This document shows, in pieces, positions 59,039 through 64,000 of a DNA stretch of 64,000 nucleotides. Source of the DNA: WGAL01 sp964570865 (GTDB lineage Bacteria > Bacteroidota > Ignavibacteria > Ignavibacteriales > Melioribacteraceae). The translations under genes and the position numbers were made by a program. Every line of letters begins with the position of its first letter. Within the stretch, counting starts at the first letter, position 1. The DNA is taken from contig CAZMZM010000005.1 of assembly GCA_964570865.1 (NCBI GenBank), positions 3,165-67,164 of the forward strand. Reading direction: 5' to 3'. The notes beneath the pieces were generated by a model. That model did no database searches. It was not told where the DNA came from and saw nothing but the letters and a program-made list of their open reading frames with translations.

Positions 59039-60202
59039 ATGAAAATCCACGAATACCAAGCCAAAGAAATACTAAAGAAATATGGCGTTGCCGTACCGAA
59101 AGGCAAAGTTGCATTTTCGGTTGAAGAAGCTGTTGCGGCGGCAAAAGAATTAAAAGGAAAAGTTTGGGTTGTTAAAGCTCAAATTCATGCCGGCGGAAGA
59201 GGAAAAGCCGGCGGAGTAAAAGTTGCAAAAGGTTTACGTGAAGTGCGTAAATATGCTAAAGAAATTTTAGGAAAAACTCTTGTTACACATCAAACAGGTC
59301 CCGAAGGGAAAGAGGTTCGCAGACTTTTAATAGAACAAGGAATCAATATTGATCGCGAACTTTATGTCGGAATCGTATTAGACCGTGCGCAATCAAAAAA
59401 TGTTTTTATGGCTTCAACCGAAGGCGGAGTTGAGATTGAAAAAGTTGCAGCCGAATCACCTGAAAAAATCTTAAAAGTTACAATTGATCCTTCAGTCGGT
59501 ATGCAAGCTTACCAGGCACGTCAGATTGCATTTGGTTTAGGTTTGTCGGGCGCTCAGTTCAAAAACGGAGTAAAATTCTTCATGGCGCTTTACAATGCTT
59601 TTGAAGCCACAGACGCTTCAATTGCCGAAATTAATCCTTTGGTTGTTACCAAGGAAGGAGACGTCATGGCACTTGACGCAAAAATGAATTTTGACGACAA
59701 CTCACTTTATCGTCATCCTGACATTGTGGAATACAGAGATTTGTCCGAAGAAGATCCGCTTGAAACCGAAGCAAGCAAGTTTAACCTAAACTATATTAAG
59801 CTTGACGGAAACGTCGGCTGTATGGTAAACGGCGCAGGGCTTGCAATGGCAACAATGGATATTATTAAACTTGCCGGCGGCGACCCTGCAAACTTCCTTG
59901 ATGTTGGCGGAACAGCTAACAAGGAGACAGTTGCCAACGGATTTAAGATCATTCTTTCCGAGCCAAATGTTAAAGCTATTTTGATTAACATCTTCGGCGG
60001 AATTGTACGTTGCGACAGAGTTGCACAAGGCGTTATTGACGCTGTTAAAGAGATTAACGTTGAAATTCCTATCGTTGTTCGTCTTGACGGAACTAATGCA
60101 AAAGAAGGTGCCGATTTATTAAAACAATCCGGACTCAAATTTTCGGTTGCAACCAATTTGGCCGAAGCAGCACAAAAAGTTACGGAAGTTTTGGAAGCAT
60201 AA
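59039..60202 (+). CDS. sucC: Succinyl-CoA synthetase beta subunit (SucC)
   Basis: 387 residues, ATP-grasp fold. It begins MKIHEYQAKEILKKYG and shows WVVKAQIHAGGRGKAGGVK, NPLVVTKEGDVMALDAKMNFDDN, GLAMATMDIIKLAGG and NIFGGIVRCDRVAQG, all standard for SucC of the TCA cycle (succinyl-CoA plus ADP or GDP plus phosphate gives succinate). Length matches. AGAGGAAAAA precedes the ATG. It is followed by a strong terminator and no sucD, so the alpha subunit must be coded elsewhere, a separation known in several FCB bacteria. Confidence 0.96.
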   Translation: MKIHEYQAKEILKKYGVAVPKGKVAFSVEEAVAAAKELKGKVWVVKAQIHAGGRGKAGGVKVAKGLREVRKYAKEILGKTLVTHQTGPEGKEVRRLLIEQGINIDRELYVGIVLDRAQSKNVFMASTEGGVEIEKVAAESPEKILKVTIDPSVGMQAYQARQIAFGLGLSGAQFKNGVKFFMALYNAFEATDASIAEINPLVVTKEGDVMALDAKMNFDDNSLYRHPDIVEYRDLSEEDPLETEASKFNLNYIKLDGNVGCMVNGAGLAMATMDIIKLAGGDPANFLDVGGTANKETVANGFKIILSEPNVKAILINIFGGIVRCDRVAQGVIDAVKEINVEIPIVVRLDGTNAKEGADLLKQSGLKFSVATNLAEAAQKVTEVLEA

Positions 60203-60224
60203 TAAGGATATGTAATATATATAC

Positions 60225-60256
60225 AAAAAAGCTCGTCTTCGGACGGGCTTTTTTTT
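60225..60256 (+). terminator. Intrinsic terminator of sucC with cUUCGg loop
   Basis: A6, GCTCGTC (60231-60237), TTCG, GACGGGC (60242-60248), then T8 (60249-60256). One T-G wobble in a 7-bp stem, extended by A-T pairs. It lies 22 bp after the sucC stop. Confidence 0.93.
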
Positions 60257-60397
60257 GTTTCCGCAAAATCTATTTCTCGGTAAAATAATGGGATTTATTA
60301 ACTGTTATTACTGATTATTAATTTAAATTATTTTTCACTCGAATTATCGAAAGTAGGATAAAGTTTTGTATTTTAAATAAATTATTTGAGAGAAAAT

Positions 60398-60937
60398 ATG
60401 AAAAAGTTTATTGTCTTATCGTTATTTGTCTTTTCTGTTTTAGTCGGATGCGGCGGAAAGAAGGAAGAAAATTCGAGGTCGGATGTAATAAAGCGAAAAA
60501 CGGCGTTAACCGAAAAACGTGATAAATTAAGTTCGGATATCGCAGTACTTAAAAAAGAAGATTCCGCTTTACGAAGAACAGAAAAAAATGGAAATATCCA
60601 AAAAGTAACGGTAAGGGTAAAAGTTAACCGGAAAAGTTCGGATAGAAAAGATTGGGATTATGGCGAGAAACCGGATATATACGGCTTGTTAACTTTAAGC
60701 AGCGGAGATGCCATTGCAATTCCGTTAACGAAAAACAGTTTTTCGGCAAAAGGATATGCTGAAAATATTGAAATGAACAAAGGGGATACGGTTTACGTAT
60801 TTTTAAGGGACAAAGATGTTGACGGTTACCAAGTAATTGAGAATGGTTTTTTTGTTTATAACGGTCGTAAAAGGTTTTCGCAAAGATTAAAAAACTCCCG
60901 TTTGTACTTTAATATTACAAGGAAAAAAATTAAATGA
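60398..60937 (+). CDS. Lipoprotein with coiled-coil segment, unknown
   Basis: 179 residues. Signal peptide with lipobox LVGC (Cys near 18), so lipid-anchored. Residues about 30-58 (RKTALTEKRDKLSSDIAVLKK) form a short coiled coil; the rest is beta-rich (GLLTLSSGDAIAIPL, GDTVYVFLRDKDVDGYQ) with no family I can name. ATG 60398 is preceded by GAGAGAAAAT; an in-frame TTG at 60386 lies upstream and is less likely. Its end overlaps the aminotransferase start by ATGA, which couples it to that gene without explaining why. Confidence 0.75.
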   Translation: MKKFIVLSLFVFSVLVGCGGKKEENSRSDVIKRKTALTEKRDKLSSDIAVLKKEDSALRRTEKNGNIQKVTVRVKVNRKSSDRKDWDYGEKPDIYGLLTLSSGDAIAIPLTKNSFSAKGYAENIEMNKGDTVYVFLRDKDVDGYQVIENGFFVYNGRKRFSQRLKNSRLYFNITRKKIK

Positions 60938-62100
60938 TATTAAGCAAACTTTCAGAATCAATAAAACCTTCTCCGACATTAACGTTAAACACAAAAGCGG
61001 CAAAGATGAAACAGGAGGGGAAGAACGTTATTCATCTTGGCGGAGGTGAGCCGAAAAGTTTTGTTCCGGAAGCTGCGATTGAAAGAGCAATTAATATGCT
61101 TAAAACACGTGTAGTTCGCTATACACCGGTTGCCGGAACGCCTGAAATGAAAAAAGCCGTAATTTATTACACCGAAAAATATTACGATAAAAAGGTAACG
61201 GCGGAAAACGTAATCGTATCATCGGGCGCTAAGCAAACTTTAATGGTTGCGCTGCAGGCAGTTTTGGATCCGGGCGATGAGGTTATTTTTCCTGCACCGT
61301 ATTGGGTAAGTTATCCCGACATGGTAAAGCTGGCTTATGGGAACCCCGTTGCCGTAAAGCCCGAAAGTCCCGACTTTCAAATTACGCTTGATGAAATAAA
61401 GAAGAATTTGTCGCAGCGGACAAAAGTAATTCTCCTTAACTCACCAAACAACCCGTCCGGAAAAGTTTATTCCGAAGAGTTTCTTAAATCTGTTACTGAA
61501 TTTTGTGAAGAGAACGATTTACTTTTGATAATGGACGAGATTTACCGCGAGTTGATTTTTTCGGAGAGCAAGCATGGTAATACTTTTAATTACTCTAATC
61601 CCGATATCGACAGCTCGAACGTGCTTGTCGTTAACGGAATATCCAAACAATACGCAATGACCGGATTCCGAATCGGCTGGGGTATAGGAGCGAAAAAGTT
61701 AATTTCGGCAATGACAAAAATTCAGGGGCATCAGACTTCATGTTCGTCTTCGCTTTCGCAAACCGCTGCTGTCGGAGCAATCTACAACGGCGATAAAGAT
61801 ATTGAATTACTAAGAGAATCTCTTGAGCGAAAGAGAGACATCCTTGTAAAAGAATTGAGCAAAATAAAAAACGTAAAGCTAAACGTTCCTCACAGTACTT
61901 TTTATTCGCTGGTCGATTTCTCCGCATATGAGAAAGATTCTCACAAGCTGGCGGAATATTTAATTGAAAAAGCCGAAGTTGTTACGGTGCCGGGAAAAGA
62001 TTTTGGAATTGACGGCCATCTGCGGATTAGCTTCTGTGGTCCGGAAGATGAGTTGATTGAAGGACTCCGGAGAATCGGAAAAGCTTTGGAAAACTATTAA
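60934..62100 (+). CDS. Class I aminotransferase (aspartate aminotransferase type)
   Basis: 388 residues, PLP fold type I. Core motifs are GGGEPKSFVPEAAIE at the substrate arm, VSSGAKQTLMVAL, PAPYWVSYPDM, NSPNNPSGKV, MDEIYRELIF and the PLP-lysine in NGISKQYAMTGFRIGWG; an Arg near the end (HLRISFCG) binds the substrate carboxylate. Most similar in style to subgroup I-gamma AspC enzymes of thermophiles and FCB bacteria. Which amino acids it uses cannot be read. It overlaps the upstream lipoprotein by ATGA and precedes the UbiA gene by 24 bp. Confidence 0.93.
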   Translation: MILSKLSESIKPSPTLTLNTKAAKMKQEGKNVIHLGGGEPKSFVPEAAIERAINMLKTRVVRYTPVAGTPEMKKAVIYYTEKYYDKKVTAENVIVSSGAKQTLMVALQAVLDPGDEVIFPAPYWVSYPDMVKLAYGNPVAVKPESPDFQITLDEIKKNLSQRTKVILLNSPNNPSGKVYSEEFLKSVTEFCEENDLLLIMDEIYRELIFSESKHGNTFNYSNPDIDSSNVLVVNGISKQYAMTGFRIGWGIGAKKLISAMTKIQGHQTSCSSSLSQTAAVGAIYNGDKDIELLRESLERKRDILVKELSKIKNVKLNVPHSTFYSLVDFSAYEKDSHKLAEYLIEKAEVVTVPGKDFGIDGHLRISFCGPEDELIEGLRRIGKALENY

Positions 62101-62124
62101 TCGCTTTCGATTGATTATAAGCAG

Positions 62125-62961
62125 ATGAAAATTGTCCCGTATATTAAAATTGTTCGTCCGTTAAATTTTTTAATTACATTCTTATCTGTAATTGGCGGAG
62201 GAATTATTGCCACAAGGCAAACGTCCGGTTTATCTTTTGGAGTATTAATAATTGCGGGTTTGTCGGCAGCATTAATAGGAAGCGGCGGAAATGTAATCAA
62301 CGATTATTTCGATTTGGAAATTGATAAAGTTAACCGTCCCGAAAGGGCTATTCCTTCCGGAGCAATTTCAGAACGATCGGCTTTAATTTACAGTTTCGTT
62401 CTTCTTTTCTCGGGAATATTTTCGGCGGGTAGCATTTCGCTTGCACTTTTATCGATTGCAATTTTTACTTCATTTTTGCTGTTTCTCTATTCATTCAGAC
62501 TGAAACAGCTGCCGTTGGTCGGAAATATTACGATTGCATTTTTAACCGGATTGGTTTTTATTTACGCCGCAATCGCTGCCGGTAATTGGGCGGGAGGAAT
62601 TGTTCCCTTTGTTTTTGCTTTCGAGATTAATTTAATCCGTGAAATACTTAAAGATATTGAGGATATTGAAGGAGATCGTTCCAACGGCTTAAAAACATTA
62701 CCGGTTTCAAAAGGGAAACACTTCTCTGAAAAAATAATATATATTTTAACATTGATTTTAATTTTCACAACACCTATTCCGTTTTTCATTTTTGAATACA
62801 ACACGGTCTATTTGCTGCTTATTATATTGTTAGTTGACGTTCCACTCGTTTATTTTTTGAAATCATTACAAAATGAAAAAACAAGCATAAGGAAGCTAAG
62901 CCACAGCTTGAAATATCTGATGCTGTTTGGGTTGGCAATAATGATAATCGGTGTGTTATGA
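62125..62961 (+). CDS. UbiA prenyltransferase, archaeal-type (geranylgeranylglycerol-phosphate) subgroup
   Basis: 278 residues with about eight membrane helices. The first Asp-rich motif is NDYFDLEIDKVNRPERAIPSG, the wording of archaeal-type digeranylgeranylglyceryl phosphate synthase; the second is EDIEDIEGDRSNGLKTLPV. Such enzymes attach a prenyl chain to a glycerol-phosphate or quinone-ring acceptor at the membrane. FCB bacteria are known to carry this subgroup alongside PcrB-like genes, pointing to ether-type lipids or a menaquinone role. No PcrB is in the window. rnhB overlaps its stop by ATGA. Confidence 0.86.
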   Translation: MKIVPYIKIVRPLNFLITFLSVIGGGIIATRQTSGLSFGVLIIAGLSAALIGSGGNVINDYFDLEIDKVNRPERAIPSGAISERSALIYSFVLLFSGIFSAGSISLALLSIAIFTSFLLFLYSFRLKQLPLVGNITIAFLTGLVFIYAAIAAGNWAGGIVPFVFAFEINLIREILKDIEDIEGDRSNGLKTLPVSKGKHFSEKIIYILTLILIFTTPIPFFIFEYNTVYLLLIILLVDVPLVYFLKSLQNEKTSIRKLSHSLKYLMLFGLAIMIIGVL

Positions 62962-63590
62962 AAAACAAAGAGTTTGATATTTCTTTCTACGATAAAGATA
63001 TAAAAATAATTGCCGGAATTGACGAAGCCGGACGCGGACCCCTTGCCGGACCGGTAGTTGCTGCGGCAGTGGTTTTTGAGCCGGATGTTGAAATTCATGA
63101 AATAGATGATTCAAAAAAAATCAGTGAAAAGAAACGGGAAGAGTTATTTTATAAAATAATTGAACAAGCGGTTTCATACGGAATAGCGGAAGTCTCCGTA
63201 GAAAAAATTGAAGAAATTAACATTCTGCAATCATCTTTAATGGCAATGCGATTGGCAACAGAAAAGTTAAATGTAAAACCGGATTTGTTGTTAATTGACG
63301 GGAATAAATCATTTGCGTCTAAAATAAAAGTTCAGACTGTTGTAAAAGGGGATTCCAAATCATTCTCAATCGGAGCAGCGTCAATATTGGCAAAGGTTTG
63401 GCGGGATAGATTAATGAGAGTTTATGCTGAAAAATATCCTGAATACGGGTGGGAAAAGAACAAAGGATACGGAACAAAAGCTCATATAGAGGCGATAAAG
63501 AAATACGGCGTTACGCCTTTGCACAGAAAAAAGTTTTTAAGGAAAATACTTGAAGAAAATTTGGATAATGAATTTGACAGGCTGTTGTAA
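62958..63590 (+). CDS. rnhB: Ribonuclease HII
   Basis: 210 residues. Cleaves RNA in RNA-DNA hybrids and removes single ribonucleotides from DNA. The signature IAGIDEAGRGPLAGPVVAAAV starts at residue 16 with the first catalytic Asp-Glu pair, followed by IDDSKKISEKKREELF, LLIDGNKSF and KGDSKSFSIGAASILAKVWRD. ATGA overlap with the UbiA gene and one-base overlap with yraN (TAATG). Length normal. Confidence 0.96.
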   Translation: MKNKEFDISFYDKDIKIIAGIDEAGRGPLAGPVVAAAVVFEPDVEIHEIDDSKKISEKKREELFYKIIEQAVSYGIAEVSVEKIEEINILQSSLMAMRLATEKLNVKPDLLLIDGNKSFASKIKVQTVVKGDSKSFSIGAASILAKVWRDRLMRVYAEKYPEYGWEKNKGYGTKAHIEAIKKYGVTPLHRKKFLRKILEENLDNEFDRLL

Positions 63591-63952
63591 TGAGCAAAAG
63601 GAGAATTGAAATAGGGAAGCGAGGAGAAGAGCTGGCAAGCGATTTTCTTAAGCAAAAAGGGATGAAAATACTTAATCGAAATTATCGTTTTGACAGAGGA
63701 GAAATTGACCTTGTTTGCTTAGATGATAAGAGCTTGGTTTTTGTTGAAGTTAAAACAAGAACCAATCAAGAATATGGTGCGCCAATAGAAGCTGTCAGTG
63801 AAAAAAAGGCTTCTCAGATTCGTAAAGTTGCAGAAGGATTTCTGATGGAATATGGCGCCGGTTTGGAGTTTCAGGAAATTAGGTTTGATATTGTAGGAAT
63901 ATTGCTAAAAGGAAACAAGGAAATAATTGAACATATCGAAAATGCTTTTTGA
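63590..63952 (+). CDS. yraN: UPF0102/YraN-family endonuclease-like protein
   Basis: 120 residues. GKRGEELASDFLKQKGMKIL, NYRFDRGEIDLV and LVFVEVKTRTNQEYG are the YraN (UPF0102) motifs, with the E-x-K nuclease-type site in FVEVKTR as in Holliday-junction-resolvase-like folds. The role is unproven; often beside rnhB, as here. The start overlaps the rnhB stop by one base. About 48 bp of sequence remain after it. Confidence 0.93.
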   Translation: MSKRRIEIGKRGEELASDFLKQKGMKILNRNYRFDRGEIDLVCLDDKSLVFVEVKTRTNQEYGAPIEAVSEKKASQIRKVAEGFLMEYGAGLEFQEIRFDIVGILLKGNKEIIEHIENAF

Positions 63953-64000
63953 TTTTTCATACAGTCGCTTAATAATAGTCTTTAGGGGATTATTAGTAGT

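Overview
The window reads as chromosomal backbone of an AT-rich, Gram-negative member of the Bacteroidota/Chlorobiota (FCB) group, most likely an Ignavibacteria-type organism. This is inference from gene content. A secreted subtilase ends in a type IX secretion (Por) sorting tail containing NYPNPF. Families common in that superphylum are present (DUF4252, DUF4837, DUF4139, DUF3108, long IspH, RecQ with a C-terminal helix-turn-helix, PEGA lipoprotein). Unlike Bacteroides, many starts have clear Shine-Dalgarno sequences and several promoters look sigma-70-like (TTGAAA-17-TATATT). No rRNA, tRNA, CRISPR array, phage or insertion sequence was found. One 100-N assembly gap lies at 15208-15307, at the end of grpE.

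Layout. 1-2.9 kb: sufBCD (minus strand, sufD cut by the window edge) with a promoter carrying a dyad over its -35. 3-10.2 kb: comM, then a tightly overlapped lon - secreted Memo-like protein - free-methionine-sulfoxide reductase - dnaX operon; dnaX carries an A11 run where either slippage frame ends at once. 10.4-17 kb: a hrcA-grpE-dnaJ heat-shock operon that continues into a ComEA-like protein, a pilin-like membrane protein, a PilM-like protein, rsmD, coaD and a six-helix membrane protein. 17.1-23.6 kb: purM, a sugar transferase, prfA (minus), ispH-recQ. 23.6-27.5 kb: prc protease (minus), then cmoAB. 27.7-33 kb: an envelope operon (GT2, TPR, 3-methyladenine glycosylase, GT9, DUF3108, PEGA lipoprotein) ending in a cUUCGg terminator. 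33-39.6 kb: thioredoxin, YitT-type membrane protein, DUF4139 protein, an ECF sigma operon (sigma, membrane partner, two DUF4252-type proteins), a methyltransferase. 39.9-46.4 kb: greA with a leader terminator, tilS-hpt-ftsH-CTP-dependent lipid kinase-like gene, a DUF4837 lipoprotein. 46.5-51.3 kb: hslVU and a DUF3109-rpoN-ICMT-like operon (all minus). 51.6-57.9 kb: a large TPR/beta-barrel protein, a small orphan and the T9SS subtilase. 57.9-64 kb: LOG-family protein (minus), sucC without sucD, a lipoprotein, an aminotransferase, an archaeal-type UbiA prenyltransferase, rnhB and yraN.

Functionally the window is rich in protein quality control (Lon, HslUV, FtsH, Prc, HrcA/GrpE/DnaJ), DNA maintenance (DnaX, RecQ, AAG, RNase HII), tRNA modification (TilS, CmoAB) and cell-envelope export. 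No wholly new multi-gene system stands out. The best leads are the dnaX slippage site, the greA leader terminator just after a promoter, the near-leaderless ECF operon with its own promoter, the ComEA/pilin/PilM-like trio inside the heat-shock operon, and a 16-bp intergenic repeat found three times.
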